DNA of 64,000 nt from Mesobacillus boroniphilus (GCF_018424685.1 NZ_QTKX01000001.1:2108001-2172000); one strand, 5' to 3'. Counted from the first letter of the stretch, positions 1 through 8,528 are shown. Numbers and translations are program-made. The notes: generated by a model not told the origin, from the sequence alone.

Positions 1-263
1 AGTTTTTCGATGAACAATGAGCCGCCAACTGAGAAAGCCATTCCCATGTAAAGAGGATTCAGGCCGCTGAAAACCATAAACTTTTTTTCAAGCAGAAGGC
101 TTGCGGCAATTCCCGCCAATGTGACATGGCTGAGGGCATCAGCTATAAGCGAAAGCCTTCTGACTACGATAAAAACACCGAGCAGCGGAGCAATCACGCC
201 AATGATCATGCCGGTCAAAAAAGCATTCTGCAAAAATTCGTATTGCAACAATCCGCTAATCAT
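1..263 (-). CDS. znuB: Zinc-type ABC transporter permease, 5' part only
   Basis: Membrane permease subunit of an ABC-3 family metal importer; it passes the metal across the membrane together with the ATPase encoded just upstream. Only the first 87 codons are in the window and the 3' end runs off the left edge. The visible start (MISGLLQYEF) leads into hydrophobic helices and an RRLSLIADALSHV segment usual in ZnuB/AdcB-like permeases. Its ATG lies 8 bases inside the end of the ATPase gene, so translation is probably coupled. Zinc specificity is inferred from the partner's His-rich tail and the Zur-like operator; manganese cannot be excluded. In relatives the next gene is the repressor zur, not visible here. 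Confidence 0.85.
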   Translation of the reverse strand, partial: MISGLLQYEFLQNAFLTGMIIGVIAPLLGVFIVVRRLSLIADALSHVTLAGIAASLLLEKKFMVFSGLNPLYMGMAFSVGGSLFIEK

Positions 264-1047
264 GAAGGTGCCCTCCTCCGTGATGGTGATGATCGTGTGT
301 CAATACATGGACATCATGACCATAAATCTCTGACATATCATTTATCTTCAATTGTTCAAATTCCTCAGCACTTCCATGGAAATGCATGTTTTTATTCAAG
401 CAGGCTACATTTGTGACCTTTTCAGAAATCGTACCTATATCATGAGTTACCAATAGCAAAGTGATGCCTTTCTCCTTATTGAGTGTTTCGAGCATCTCAT
501 AAAAGGAATTGACGTTCTGAACGTCCACACCTACCGTTGGTTCATCCAGAATCAGCAATTCAGGTTCACTGACCAGCGCCCTCGCGATGAATACCCTCTG
601 CTGCTGGCCGCCGGATAGTTCCCCAATATTCCTGTCTAGGAATTTCCCCATCCCTACGGACTCGATTGCTTGCTTTATCTTTGCATGGTCACTCTTCTTC
701 AAAAAATTGAAAAGGCCGAGCTTCTTCGTCAGACCACTGGCGACCACCTCAAAAACGGTAGCAGGGAAGCCGGTGTTGAAAGAATTGGCCTTTTGGGATA
801 CAAAGCCAATTTTATGCTGTTCCTTAAACTTGCTTATATCTTGTCCAAACAGGCGGATTAAGCCTTGTTGCGGCTTGATCAGCCCAAGCATCAACTTCAG
901 CAAGGTTGACTTGCCGGAACCGTTCGGGCCGACAATCGCCAAAAAACTACCCTTTTGGATAGACAGATGTATATTTTCAAGAACATTTTCTTTATCATAT
1001 CGATAATAAAGATCTTGTACCTGGACGATGTAATTATTATTGTCCAT
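256..1047 (-). CDS. znuC: Zinc ABC transporter ATP-binding protein
   Basis: ATPase that powers metal import with the following permease. The 263-residue protein shows Walker A GPNGSGKST near residues 40-48, the LSGGQQQR signature near 144-151, Walker B LLILDEPT near 164-171 and the switch histidine in THD near 201. The C-terminus is very His-rich (HDHHHHGGGHLHD), common in zinc transport proteins. I start at the ATG at 1047 because GGGTGA precedes it at normal spacing; a longer reading from 1074 lacks a ribosome site. No solute-binding protein gene is adjacent, so the binding protein must be encoded elsewhere. Regulation: a promoter and a Zur-like palindrome lie immediately upstream. Confidence 0.9.
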   Translation of the reverse strand: MDNNNYIVQVQDLYYRYDKENVLENIHLSIQKGSFLAIVGPNGSGKSTLLKLMLGLIKPQQGLIRLFGQDISKFKEQHKIGFVSQKANSFNTGFPATVFEVVASGLTKKLGLFNFLKKSDHAKIKQAIESVGMGKFLDRNIGELSGGQQQRVFIARALVSEPELLILDEPTVGVDVQNVNSFYEMLETLNKEKGITLLLVTHDIGTISEKVTNVACLNKNMHFHGSAEEFEQLKINDMSEIYGHDVHVLTHDHHHHGGGHLHD

Positions 1048-1060
1048 TTTTATCACCCGC

Positions 1061-1083
1061 AAAATAAGAATCATTCCGATTTA
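1061..1083 (-). promoter_or_regulatory. Zur-box-like operator of znuCB
   Basis: On the minus strand the 21-base core reads AAATCGGAAT-G-ATTCTTATTT, an imperfect palindrome with 8 of 10 arm positions matching. It resembles the Bacillus Zur box (AAATCGTAATNATTACGATTT). It lies just downstream of the -10 element of znuC, where a bound repressor would block transcription when zinc is plentiful. The match is seen; Zur binding is inferred. Confidence 0.65.
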
Positions 1084-1091
1084 CTTTTAGT

Positions 1092-1120
1092 AGTATATCT
1101 CTTACTGACCATAATGTAAA
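1092..1120 (-). promoter_or_regulatory. SigA promoter of znuCB
   Basis: Minus-strand TTTACA (1120-1115) and TATACT (1097-1092) are separated by exactly 17 bases and lie directly upstream of the Zur-like box and the znuC start. Confidence 0.6.
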
Positions 1121-1198
1121 TAAAAGAACTCACATTCCAAGAAAATTGTCACGAATCTAGAACTGGGCACATACCCTACTATGAAGGAGTGATGATCT

Positions 1199-1453
1199 TT
1201 GGCTATTTTTGAAAATATCATTAACCATAAAATAGGCAACATCACGGCTGATGAACTGCTGAAGTACGCCTCTCAATTTAATATTTCCATTACAAAGGCA
1301 CAGGCAGAGAAAATCGCCGGATACTTACGCGGAAAAAAAGTGAACATCTTTAATGTTTCAGAGAGATCGGCACTGATCAAGCAAATCGCCAGAATCACCA
1401 GCCCTGAAACAGCAAAAGAAGTTAATAAGCTGTTCGTGAAATTCACTAAATAA
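1199..1453 (+). CDS. yqfT: DUF2624 family protein YqfT
   Basis: Small cytoplasmic protein of 84 residues with no known function, matching the YqfT (DUF2624) family found next to nfo in Bacillus. It is mainly helical and basic, with no membrane segment or signal peptide. The start is a TTG at 1199, 9 bases after AGGAG at 1185-1189; no ATG fits. It is transcribed divergently from znuC and converges on nfo. The gap to nfo holds a 52-bp-type repeat and the nfo terminator. Function is unknown; the assignment rests on size, sequence character and position. Confidence 0.75.
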   Translation: MAIFENIINHKIGNITADELLKYASQFNISITKAQAEKIAGYLRGKKVNIFNVSERSALIKQIARITSPETAKEVNKLFVKFTK

Positions 1454-1459
1454 GAGGTG

Positions 1460-1590
1460 TGTCCGTCATGATCATGATTTGTGACGGACACTTTATTCTT
1501 TTCCCGGCTATTTTTGTCCGTCATGAACCTTATGACGGACATATTGTTCCTTTTGCCGACTATTTCTGTCCGTCATCGGCCTATTGCTGA
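1460..1590. repeat. Tandem hairpin repeat, locus A (55/52-bp units)
   Basis: Three copies of TGTCCGTCAT start at 1460, 1515 and 1567 (steps 55 and 52). In the second unit a 10-base arm, 7-base loop and inverted 10-base arm (ATGACGGACA) are followed by a 25-base pyrimidine-rich spacer. The first unit has a 13-base loop between 9-base arms. The third is cut off after its left arm. The array lies between the 3' ends of yqfT and nfo. Confidence 0.85.
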
Positions 1591-1687
1591 TAATGATTAT
1601 AATATCACTGTGCGTTTTCATGATAACCAGTCATCTCAGTTTGTTACGAGCATTAACCTAACAATAATCTTAAAATTTCTTACCCCA

Positions 1688-1723
1688 AATAAAAAAAAGC
1701 TGTGGAATGCCTGTTCCACAGCC
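1688..1723 (-). terminator. Rho-independent terminator of nfo
   Basis: Minus-strand stem GCTGTGGAA / TTCCACAGC with a 6-base loop (1699-1722), followed by eight Ts. Confidence 0.9.
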
Positions 1724-1742
1724 TTGATTTTGTCAATCAGGA

Positions 1743-2633
1743 TTAGCCATTCCTTATGATATCAAGCAAATTTTCTTTGAATTGTTTGCTTTTCAGCATT
1801 TCAATTTCATGTTTGTAAGGGGCCTTTTTATTGTTCTTGTCCTCACCGACAAATGGTGTTTCGAGAATTTTAGGAACATGTGTCAATTGCGGATGGTGGA
1901 CAATGTAGCTTAATGCGTTAAAGCCGATATGTCCAAATCCGATATTCTCATGACGGTCTTTCCTCATCCCGACCTCATTTTTGCTGTCATTGATATGAAG
2001 AACCTTCAATCTATCCAGTCCGATGATTTTATCAAATTCATTCAGCACACCATCAAAATCTTCAACGATTGGATATCCTGCATCATGTATATGGCAAGTA
2101 TCAAAGCAGACAGACAGCTTGTCGTTATGGATGACGCCATCCATGATCATCGCGAGCTCTTCGAAGGATTTCCCGCACTCCGATCCCTTTCCAGCCATCG
2201 TTTCAAGAGCAATTTGGACTTTATCTCCACTCGTAAGGACCTCATTGAGCCCTTCAATGATTTTTTCAATGCCTTTTTCTGTCCCTGCTCCTACATGCGC
2301 ACCTGGATGCAGTACGATTTGCTTGGCGCCAATTGCTTCCGTCCTATCGATTTCACTCCGTAAAAATCTTACGCCTAAATCAAATGTATCAGGATTCTGT
2401 GTGTTCCCGATATTGATGATATAAGGAGCATGGACGACGATTTCATTGATGCCGTTCTGCTCCATATGCAGGCGGCCAGCTTCAATATTCAGGTCCTCGA
2501 TTTTTTTTCGTCTTGTATTCTGAGGTGCCCCTGTATAGATCATAAAAGTATTTGCTCCATATGAAACGGCTTCCTCACTAGCTGCAAGCAGCATGTTTTT
2601 ACCGCTCATGGAAACATGTGAGCCAATTAACAT
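1743..2633 (-). CDS. nfo: Endonuclease IV (AP endonuclease)
   Basis: Zinc-dependent deoxyribonuclease IV that cuts DNA 5' of abasic sites in base excision repair; in Bacillus it also protects spore DNA. The 296-residue protein has the family's metal ligands: VHAPYI (His68), VLHPG (His109), ALETMAG (Glu144), CFDTCH (Asp178, His181), LHINDSK (His213) and RHENIGFG (His228). Length is normal. The ATG at 2633 follows AGGAG. It is preceded by cshB with a short gap of about 20 bases, so the two probably share a transcript ending at the terminator near 1690. Confidence 0.95.
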   Translation of the reverse strand: MLIGSHVSMSGKNMLLAASEEAVSYGANTFMIYTGAPQNTRRKKIEDLNIEAGRLHMEQNGINEIVVHAPYIINIGNTQNPDTFDLGVRFLRSEIDRTEAIGAKQIVLHPGAHVGAGTEKGIEKIIEGLNEVLTSGDKVQIALETMAGKGSECGKSFEELAMIMDGVIHNDKLSVCFDTCHIHDAGYPIVEDFDGVLNEFDKIIGLDRLKVLHINDSKNEVGMRKDRHENIGFGHIGFNALSYIVHHPQLTHVPKILETPFVGEDKNNKKAPYKHEIEMLKSKQFKENLLDIIRNG

Positions 2634-2654
2634 CTTGATCTCTCCTAAATCCCT

Positions 2655-3971
2655 TTATTTATTTCTCTTTTGTATACGGTTTTCTCGTTTTTTTATTTTA
2701 TCCATCTCATATTTCATCTTCTTTTTATAGCCTGGTTTTACCTTTTTAGGCTTGGAAACGAGCGTCTTTGCCTTCGCCTCGCCAGTAGTTTCCTTTTTCT
2801 TTCTGTTCAGGCGTCTGTTCCGTTCCTCGATTTCGGTAAGTTCACCCTTTTTCAAATCAATATTTTTAAAAGTGATGCCCATCTTTTCAAGGCGGATCAA
2901 TGCATCTTCATCACTCTGCTCATAAATCGTCAAGGCAATTCCTGATGAACCAGCACGTGCTGTCCTTCCTACCCTGTGGATATAAAAATCAAGGTCCGTC
3001 GGCAACTCATAGTTGATGACATGGCTGATACCCTGGATATCGATTCCTCTTGCGGCCAGGTCAGTAGCTACAAGATACTGGAACTCAAGATCCTTGATCT
3101 GCTTCATGACACGCTTACGTTCTCGTGGGCTCAGGTCACCATGGATACGACCAACCTTCATTCCTTTTTGGATCAAACCATCGGCAATTTCGTCAGCTTT
3201 TTTCTTCGTATTAGCAAATACAAGTCCCAAATATGGGTTAAACGCAAGAAGAGCTGAATGCACAAGCCCGATTTTATCACGATGCCTTGAAGGTAGAAGG
3301 ATATGTTCAATCTTCTCTGCAGTAGCCTGTTTAGGATCGATTTGTACATATTTTGGGTTTTCCATGTACTTTTTCAAGAATGGTTTTAATTTTTCAGGAA
3401 TCGTCGCTGAAAACACAAGCATTTGAAGCTTTTCTGGCATACGGGATGCAAACTGGTCAATGTCCTCGATGAATCCCATATCTAGCATTAAGTCGGCCTC
3501 ATCGATCACCAGCATGTTCGCGGTATGCACAAATAGCGCATTTTCTTTGACCAGGTCGTTAATCCTTCCTGGGGTACCAATGACGATTTGTGGTTGGGTC
3601 TTAAGCTTTTCAATCGTTCTTTGCTTGTCCGTCCCGCCTATATAGCAACGAGCTGTGATCTGCTCTCCCTGCGGAGCGTGTTCAGCAATTTTTAGAACTT
3701 CATGATAAATTTGGTTGGCAAGCTCACGCGTTGGCGCAGCGATCACTGCCTGGACTTCATTGCGTGATGGATTAAGCTTATCCATGATTGGCAGTACATA
3801 GGCATGCGTCTTTCCCGTTCCAGTCTGGGATTGCCCGATGGCGCTTTCACCCTTCAGGATTGTGGGAATAAGACGTTCCTGGATTTCAGTCGGCTCATAA
3901 AAACCTAGTTTATTGATCGCATCTATAATGAACGGCTTCAATTCATAACGATTAAATTTTGTTTCACTCAT
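2655..3971 (-). CDS. cshB: DEAD-box RNA helicase CshB
   Basis: ATP-dependent RNA helicase linked to cold-shock adaptation and RNA handling. The 438-residue protein contains a Q motif (YEPTEIQ), motif I SQTGTGKT, motif Ia PTRELANQ, motif II DEAD, motif III SAT, and motif VI HRVGRTARAG. It ends in a long lysine-rich tail typical of CshB and suited to RNA binding. I start at ATG 3971, preceded by AAGGAG; reading further upstream adds 39 residues with no ribosome site. Length equals B. subtilis CshB. It heads a likely two-gene unit with nfo. Confidence 0.93.
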   Translation of the reverse strand: MSETKFNRYELKPFIIDAINKLGFYEPTEIQERLIPTILKGESAIGQSQTGTGKTHAYVLPIMDKLNPSRNEVQAVIAAPTRELANQIYHEVLKIAEHAPQGEQITARCYIGGTDKQRTIEKLKTQPQIVIGTPGRINDLVKENALFVHTANMLVIDEADLMLDMGFIEDIDQFASRMPEKLQMLVFSATIPEKLKPFLKKYMENPKYVQIDPKQATAEKIEHILLPSRHRDKIGLVHSALLAFNPYLGLVFANTKKKADEIADGLIQKGMKVGRIHGDLSPRERKRVMKQIKDLEFQYLVATDLAARGIDIQGISHVINYELPTDLDFYIHRVGRTARAGSSGIALTIYEQSDEDALIRLEKMGITFKNIDLKKGELTEIEERNRRLNRKKKETTGEAKAKTLVSKPKKVKPGYKKKMKYEMDKIKKRENRIQKRNK

Positions 3972-4154
3972 TGAAAATCTCCTTTTTTCACCCTGTCCCC
4001 TTGGTAAATTGGGGAATACAGCTCGTTCCGTAAGCTGTCTCTTCAGGTTCATCCTGTAATTATAATAAAGATTGCAGAAAATCTCCAATCAGTACTATCT
4101 TAACCTTTCCTTATAAAAAAACAAACCTGTTTCGCAAACATACTTTTTTCTTAA

Positions 4155-4181
4155 ACCAATCTTGATTATATGCATACTCTA
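4155..4181 (+). promoter_or_regulatory. Possible SigK-type promoter of yqfQ
   Basis: AC at 4155-4156 and CATACTCTA at 4173-4181 are separated by 16 bases, fitting the late mother-cell SigK pattern (AC, 16 bases, CATANNNTA). It lies 35 bases before the yqfQ start. The pattern is short, so chance is possible. Confidence 0.35.
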
Positions 4182-4216
4182 GTAAGAGATGAAATATTGG
4201 GAAAGGAGGGGTCACG

Positions 4217-4861
4217 ATGCTACAAGGACCCCGTATGAACTTACGCGGGATGCAGAATCGGTTTAATGGTCCTGGTATGATGAGAGGTCCCGGTATGATG
4301 GGAGGTCCTGGTATGGGACAGCGTCAGATGTATCCAAATCCATTCGGTCCTGGATCCGGGATGCCACAAGGGCAAATACCTCGGATGATGGGAAGAAATA
4401 CTCAATCACGCCAGGGCGGAGGACTGCTTTCAAAGATTTTAGGAAAAGGCACCAGAAGCCAGGGGAATGGAATTTCAGGTTTATTATCAGGCGGAAATGT
4501 GCCGGCGCGTGGAGCCACCTCAGGCGGAGGAATCCTGAAAACCCTCGCTGATCCATCTGCGCTGAATGGATTTCTCACCAACACTCAAAAAGTCCTTAAC
4601 ACAGCACAGCAATTCGGTCCGATGGTCCAGCAATACGGTCCTCTTGTCCGTAATCTGCCTTCGATGTGGAAACTGTACAGAGGATTGAAGGATCTGCCGG
4701 ATGCTGATGAACCAAAAGCCGAGGAAGAAACGAATGAAACATCCGATAAAAAAAAGAAACCAAAAAAATCAAAAAAGGCTAATAGCAATTCCCCAACACA
4801 AAAAAAGACCGTCAAAAAGCAAAGCAATAATGCAGCTTCTTCTCCAAAATTGTTCATATAA
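4217..4861 (+). CDS. yqfQ: YqfQ/VrrA family protein
   Basis: Low-complexity protein of 214 residues of the YqfQ/VrrA family; its biochemical role is unknown to me. The N-terminal third is rich in Gly, Pro, Met, Gln and Arg with tandem GPGMM-type motifs near residues 18-34. The middle holds a more ordered Gln-rich stretch ending in LPSMWKLYRGLKDLP. The C-terminus is acidic and then strongly lysine-rich. The B. anthracis counterpart contains a well-known variable repeat; here too the DNA has an 18-bp repeat. ATG at 4217 follows AAAGGAGGGG. A SigK-like promoter suggests late sporulation expression (inference). Confidence 0.8.
   Translation: MLQGPRMNLRGMQNRFNGPGMMRGPGMMGGPGMGQRQMYPNPFGPGSGMPQGQIPRMMGRNTQSRQGGGLLSKILGKGTRSQGNGISGLLSGGNVPARGATSGGGILKTLADPSALNGFLTNTQKVLNTAQQFGPMVQQYGPLVRNLPSMWKLYRGLKDLPDADEPKAEEETNETSDKKKKPKKSKKANSNSPTQKKTVKKQSNNAASSPKLFI
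4268..4318 (+). repeat. 18-bp coding tandem repeat in yqfQ
   Basis: Units at 4268, 4286 and a 15-base unit at 4304 each begin GGTCC(T/C)GGTATG and encode GPGMMRG, GPGMMGG and GPGMG. A plausible variable-number site, as in vrrA of B. anthracis. Confidence 0.8.
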
Positions 4862-4901
4862 ATTGGATAACAGTTAATTCATTCCTTCTGGAAAGTCACT
4901 T

Positions 4902-4930
4902 TTGTATTCTTTCTACAAGTCTTATATAAT
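4902..4930 (+). promoter_or_regulatory. SigA promoter of ispH
   Basis: TTGTAT (4902-4907) and TATAAT (4925-4930), spaced 17 bases, 40 bases before the ispH start. Confidence 0.6.
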
Positions 4931-4969
4931 AAAAGAAAGAATCAGAGGTACTCTTAGGAGGATGACTCA

Positions 4970-5923
4970 ATGAATGTAATTAAAATATCGCCACGCGGAT
5001 ATTGCTATGGTGTTGTTGATGCCATGGTCATTGCACGAAATGCTGCATTGGATAAAAGCTTGCCGCGTCCTATATATATACTTGGGATGATTGTCCATAA
5101 TAAGCATGTCACTGATGCATTTGAAGAAGAAGGCATCATTACATTGGATGGTAACAACCGCAAGGAAATCCTTGAAAAGGTTGAAGGCGGAACAGTTATT
5201 TTTACAGCACACGGCATTTCCCCCGAAGTCAGGGAGCTTGCCAAGAAAAAGGGACTTGTCTCAATTGATGCGACATGTCCGGACGTGACAAACACTCATA
5301 ATCTGATCAGGGAAAAAGAAAAAGAAGGCTTTGAGGTCATTTACATCGGCAAAAAAGGGCATCCTGAGCCAGAGGGCGCTGTCGGTGTTGCGCCAGGGAT
5401 TGTACATCTTGTGGAAACTGCAGCGGATGTAGAGGCTTTGGATTTGCAGGCTGAGAAGTTGATCGTAACCAACCAGACAACGATGAGCCAGTGGGATGTT
5501 GGCGACATCATGGAAAAAGTGAAAGAAAAGTACCCTCACTCTGAGGTTCATAGAGAAATTTGCATGGCAACGCAAGTACGCCAGGAGGCTGTAGCCGAGC
5601 AGGCGAAAGAAGCAGATGTCCTGATTGTCGTCGGCGATCCAAAGAGCAATAACTCAAACCGTCTCGCACAGGTATCCGAAGAAATCGCAGGAACAAAAGC
5701 ATATCGGATTGCTGATATTACAGAGCTGAATATGGATTGGGTCAAAGATGCTGAAACAGTCGCGGTTACATCTGGAGCATCGACTCCGACACCGATCACT
5801 AAAGAGGTCATTACCTTCCTCGAACAGTTTGATAAGGCAAACGAAGAAACCTGGGTAAAAGAGAAAAAGGTACCTCTTCATAAAATCCTGCCAAAAGTTA
5901 AGAAGACTGAGGCAAACGTATAA
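4970..5923 (+). CDS. ispH: 4-hydroxy-3-methylbut-2-enyl diphosphate reductase
   Basis: Iron-sulfur enzyme for the last step of the MEP isoprenoid pathway, making IPP and DMAPP from HMBPP. The three cluster cysteines are visible: RGYCYGVV (Cys13), DATCPDV (Cys104 region) and REICMATQ (about residue 200). The catalytic-site TNQTT and the SNNSNRL motif are also present. Length 317 is usual. The ATG at 4970 follows TTAGGAGG. It is a single-gene unit with its own promoter and a strong terminator. Confidence 0.95.
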   Translation: MNVIKISPRGYCYGVVDAMVIARNAALDKSLPRPIYILGMIVHNKHVTDAFEEEGIITLDGNNRKEILEKVEGGTVIFTAHGISPEVRELAKKKGLVSIDATCPDVTNTHNLIREKEKEGFEVIYIGKKGHPEPEGAVGVAPGIVHLVETAADVEALDLQAEKLIVTNQTTMSQWDVGDIMEKVKEKYPHSEVHREICMATQVRQEAVAEQAKEADVLIVVGDPKSNNSNRLAQVSEEIAGTKAYRIADITELNMDWVKDAETVAVTSGASTPTPITKEVITFLEQFDKANEETWVKEKKVPLHKILPKVKKTEANV

Positions 5924-5929
5924 TAACTG

Positions 5930-5970
5930 AAAGCAGCCTGAATTCAATTCAGGCTGCTTTCTTGTTTTCG
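5930..5970 (+). terminator. Rho-independent terminator of ispH
   Basis: Long stem AAAGCAGCCTGAATT (5930-5944) / AATTCAGGCTGCTTT (5946-5960), followed by a T-rich tail. Confidence 0.9.
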
Positions 5971-5980
5971 TTATTTGCGG

Positions 5981-6200
5981 GTTCGGGTAACCGAAATTCC
6001 TATCGGCTTTGGTCGCTGCTTAGGTGTTCCTGTGACCGAAACTGGAACCGGAAACGATTTTAGTGCACAACTGACCCCGTTCTGCGACCGAAACTAATGC
6101 CAGAAACGTTTTTCGGGCGCAACTGACCTCGTTCTGCGACCGAAACTGATGCCAAAAGAAGTTTTCAGTCCCAACACTGCCCTAATGCCAGCAACCTGGT
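5981..6200. repeat. Tandem repeat, locus B (52-bp units)
   Basis: Fills the 295-base gap between the convergent genes ispH and yqfO. The motif ACCGAAA recurs with CCGAA at 5991, 6036, 6088 and 6140 (steps 45, 52, 52), with a degraded fifth copy near 6180. In the best unit TGCGACCGAA is partly complementary to TTCGGGCGCA 19 bases later. No coding potential seen. Confidence 0.8.
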
Positions 6201-6218
6201 TCGTTCAGATCCAACAAT

Positions 6219-7334
6219 CTACATAAAAGTAAATGGATCTGTCCCTATTTCAGAAGGAATAAAGCTCACTTCATATCCTTTTTCTTTGCATAGTCCTTCC
6301 ATCATCGTGGCGACTCCTTTTTTCATGACCTTCTCGACATTATGTCCCGGATCAATCATATTCAGGCCAGCCATCAGCGCGTCATGTGCTGTGTGATAGT
6401 AAATATCCCCTGTAACATAAACGTCTGCCCCGCGGAATTTTGCCTGGGAGTAATACTTATTTCCGTCACCACCAAGGACAGCTACTTTTTTCACCTTTGC
6501 GTTTAAGTCGCCGACAACGCGAACTTTTTCCACACCCAAAGCTTCCTTTACAACATTAGCATATTCAGAAAGGGTCGTTTCTTCGACTTGTCCGATTCTG
6601 CCAAGTCCAAGTTGTTCTCCATTATTCTCAAGTCGATATACATCATAGGCTACTTCCTCGTAAGGATGAGCCTTGATCATAGCCTGGATGACTTTCTTTT
6701 CAATACTTTGTGGAAAAACAGTTTCTACCCGCACTTCATTGACTGCTTCAAGCTTTCCTTGTTCGCCGATATGAGGATCTGTGTTTTCTCCAGGCAGGAA
6801 ACGTCCTTCACCCGCCCCGGAGAACGAACAATGGCTATAATTGCCGATTGCCCCTGCTCCTGCATTTCCTAACGCTTCCCGCAGACGTTCAGCATCTTCC
6901 TCTGGCACGAAAACGACAAGCTTTTTCAACTGGTCCTCATAGGTCGGTACAAGCACTTGAGCGTTCTTTAAACCTAGTGCAGCAGCAAGCAGATCATTTA
7001 CGCCTCCTTTTGCCACATCCAGGTTCGTATGTGCAGCATAAACTGCGATGTCATGCTTGATTAGCTTGGCTATCATTCTCCCAGCTGGAGTGTCCGTCGC
7101 GATTTTTTTCAATGGCCGGAAAATTGGCGGATGATGTGCGATAATTAACTGTGCATTTTTGGCAATTGCCTCCTCCACCACTTCCTCTGTTACATCAAGA
7201 GCAACTAGGACGTTCTCGACTGTTTGGTTCAACGCTCCTATTTGCAGGCCAACCTTATCGCCTTCCATCGCAAATGCCTTAGGAGAAAATTGTTCAAAAA
7301 GCTGGATCACTTCATGCCCATTCACTTTTTTCAC
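6219..7334 (-). CDS. yqfO: Nif3-like dinuclear metal centre protein YqfO
   Basis: Member of the Nif3/DUF34 family, a hexameric protein with two metal ions per subunit; annotated elsewhere as GTP cyclohydrolase 1 type 2, though the true role is unsettled. The 371 residues show metal-binding IIAHHPPIF near 63-71, AAHTNLD near 98-104 and GHNVEK near the C-terminus. The middle third (about 130-240) is the PII/CutA-like insertion typical of Bacillus YqfO. The start is GTG at 7334, overlapping the trmK stop by four bases (GTGA), so translation is coupled. Confidence 0.9.
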   Translation of the reverse strand: MKKVNGHEVIQLFEQFSPKAFAMEGDKVGLQIGALNQTVENVLVALDVTEEVVEEAIAKNAQLIIAHHPPIFRPLKKIATDTPAGRMIAKLIKHDIAVYAAHTNLDVAKGGVNDLLAAALGLKNAQVLVPTYEDQLKKLVVFVPEEDAERLREALGNAGAGAIGNYSHCSFSGAGEGRFLPGENTDPHIGEQGKLEAVNEVRVETVFPQSIEKKVIQAMIKAHPYEEVAYDVYRLENNGEQLGLGRIGQVEETTLSEYANVVKEALGVEKVRVVGDLNAKVKKVAVLGGDGNKYYSQAKFRGADVYVTGDIYYHTAHDALMAGLNMIDPGHNVEKVMKKGVATMMEGLCKEKGYEVSFIPSEIGTDPFTFM

Positions 7335-8041
7335 TGTAACGCCTCCTCTGCCATCTTTAATTTCGTTCTCAGTTCCTGTCTCTTACTAGCTGTATCATCA
7401 TTCTGCACAGCGTCATCAAGCTGCTTTAAGATACGCTCCCAATTTCTCTTTTCAGCTTTCCACTTTTCTTTGAATACTTCTGGCTTTTCTTTTAGCAGAA
7501 ATGGCCCAAACAATATTCCAATTTCAAGATTGATATGCTGATATGGCTTTAATGGTTCGCCTTTCTCCGCTACAAGGATTTCATAAATTTTCCGATCTTC
7601 TTCAAGAATTTCTTCTTTGATTAGTTCCCAGCCATTGTCGATCAACCATCTGCGCACCGCAAAGCTGCCAACATTTGGCTGAAGGACAAGCCTGCTGACT
7701 CCTTCTAGTTTCGATTTTCCTTTTTCAAGGATCGTTGAAATCAAAGTACCGCCCATACCCGCGATGGTAATGCAATCCACCTCTCCTGGTTCGATTGCTT
7801 CAAGACCGTCCCCTTTTCTGACCGAAATCTTGTCTGTTAGACTTTCCTCCTGAACCTGCTCGAGGGCAGATTGGAATGGTCCTTCTGCTACCTCGCCAGC
7901 AATCGCCATTGGAACAGTTCCCTTTTTAACAACATTACAAGGAAGGTAGGCATGGTCGGATCCAATATCTGCCAACCTAGCACCTTCAGGTATATTATTT
8001 GCAACGGCTTCAAGCCTGTTTGAGAGTTTTTCAGTATTCAT
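7331..8041 (-). CDS. trmK: tRNA (adenine(22)-N1)-methyltransferase
   Basis: SAM-dependent enzyme that methylates N1 of A22 in tRNAs. The 236-residue protein has the SAM-binding LADIGSDHAYLPC near residues 23-35 and CITIAGMGG near 90-98, with a C-terminal coiled coil typical of TrmK. I start at ATG 8041, preceded by TAGGTGA; an upstream GTG at 8050 would sit inside the ribosome site. It overlaps yqfO by four bases; the trmK-yqfO pair is conserved in Bacillus. Confidence 0.92.
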   Translation of the reverse strand: MNTEKLSNRLEAVANNIPEGARLADIGSDHAYLPCNVVKKGTVPMAIAGEVAEGPFQSALEQVQEESLTDKISVRKGDGLEAIEPGEVDCITIAGMGGTLISTILEKGKSKLEGVSRLVLQPNVGSFAVRRWLIDNGWELIKEEILEEDRKIYEILVAEKGEPLKPYQHINLEIGILFGPFLLKEKPEVFKEKWKAEKRNWERILKQLDDAVQNDDTASKRQELRTKLKMAEEALQ

Positions 8042-8118
8042 ACAAGTCACCTACTAAATCTTATTTTGCTTTTATTAGTATATGAAAACTGCATACCCCT
8101 TGTCCAATTATGTATGAG

Positions 8119-8158
8119 GAAAAAAGTAAAGGCTCTTTGCCAAAGCAAAGAGCCTTTA
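8119..8158 (-). terminator. Rho-independent terminator of cccA
   Basis: Stem AAAGGCTCTTTG / CAAAGAGCCTTT (8128-8157) with a T-rich tail on the minus strand. Confidence 0.85.
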
Positions 8159-8162
8159 AAGA

Positions 8163-8528
8163 TTACTTCAATTCATTAACGATCCATTCTGCCATTTGAT
8201 CTTCCTTACCCGCAGCCAGACCAGGAGGCATTGCTCCTTTTCCATTAACCAGGATATCTTTGATTTCTTCCTGTGAGTACTTGCTGCCTACGCCTTTCAA
8301 TGAAGGACCTGAAACGCCTTCATACTGGTTTCCGTGGCACATCGCGCATGATTGCTGGTAAAAATCCTCCGGGTTTGCTTCAGCAGTTTCTTCAGTCTTT
8401 TCACCGCCGCCTTCTTTTTCCTTTGCCAGATCCTTGGAATCCCCAACACCCTTGAAAGAAAGCAGGAACATCAAGCCGATTCCCATTACCATGATCAATA
8501 CGAACGGGATAATTGGATTACGATTCAT
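8163..8528 (-). CDS. cccA: Membrane-anchored cytochrome c-550
   Basis: Small c-type cytochrome of the respiratory chain. An N-terminal membrane anchor (about residues 6-25) is followed by a charged linker (35-50) and a single-haem domain with CAMCH near residue 61 and the probable axial methionine in GAMPPG near 100. Length 121 matches CccA. Two adjacent ATGs exist (8531 and 8528); I choose the second because GGAGG is then 7 bases away. It sits upstream of trmK as in B. subtilis, but is a separate unit ended by a terminator. Confidence 0.9.
   Translation of the reverse strand: MNRNPIIPFVLIMVMGIGLMFLLSFKGVGDSKDLAKEKEGGGEKTEETAEANPEDFYQQSCAMCHGNQYEGVSGPSLKGVGSKYSQEEIKDILVNGKGAMPPGLAAGKEDQMAEWIVNELK

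Noticed and set aside
4217..4861. Horizontal origin of yqfQ because of its unusual composition
   Set aside because: Low complexity explains the composition, and the gene is in its conserved place between cshB and ispH.
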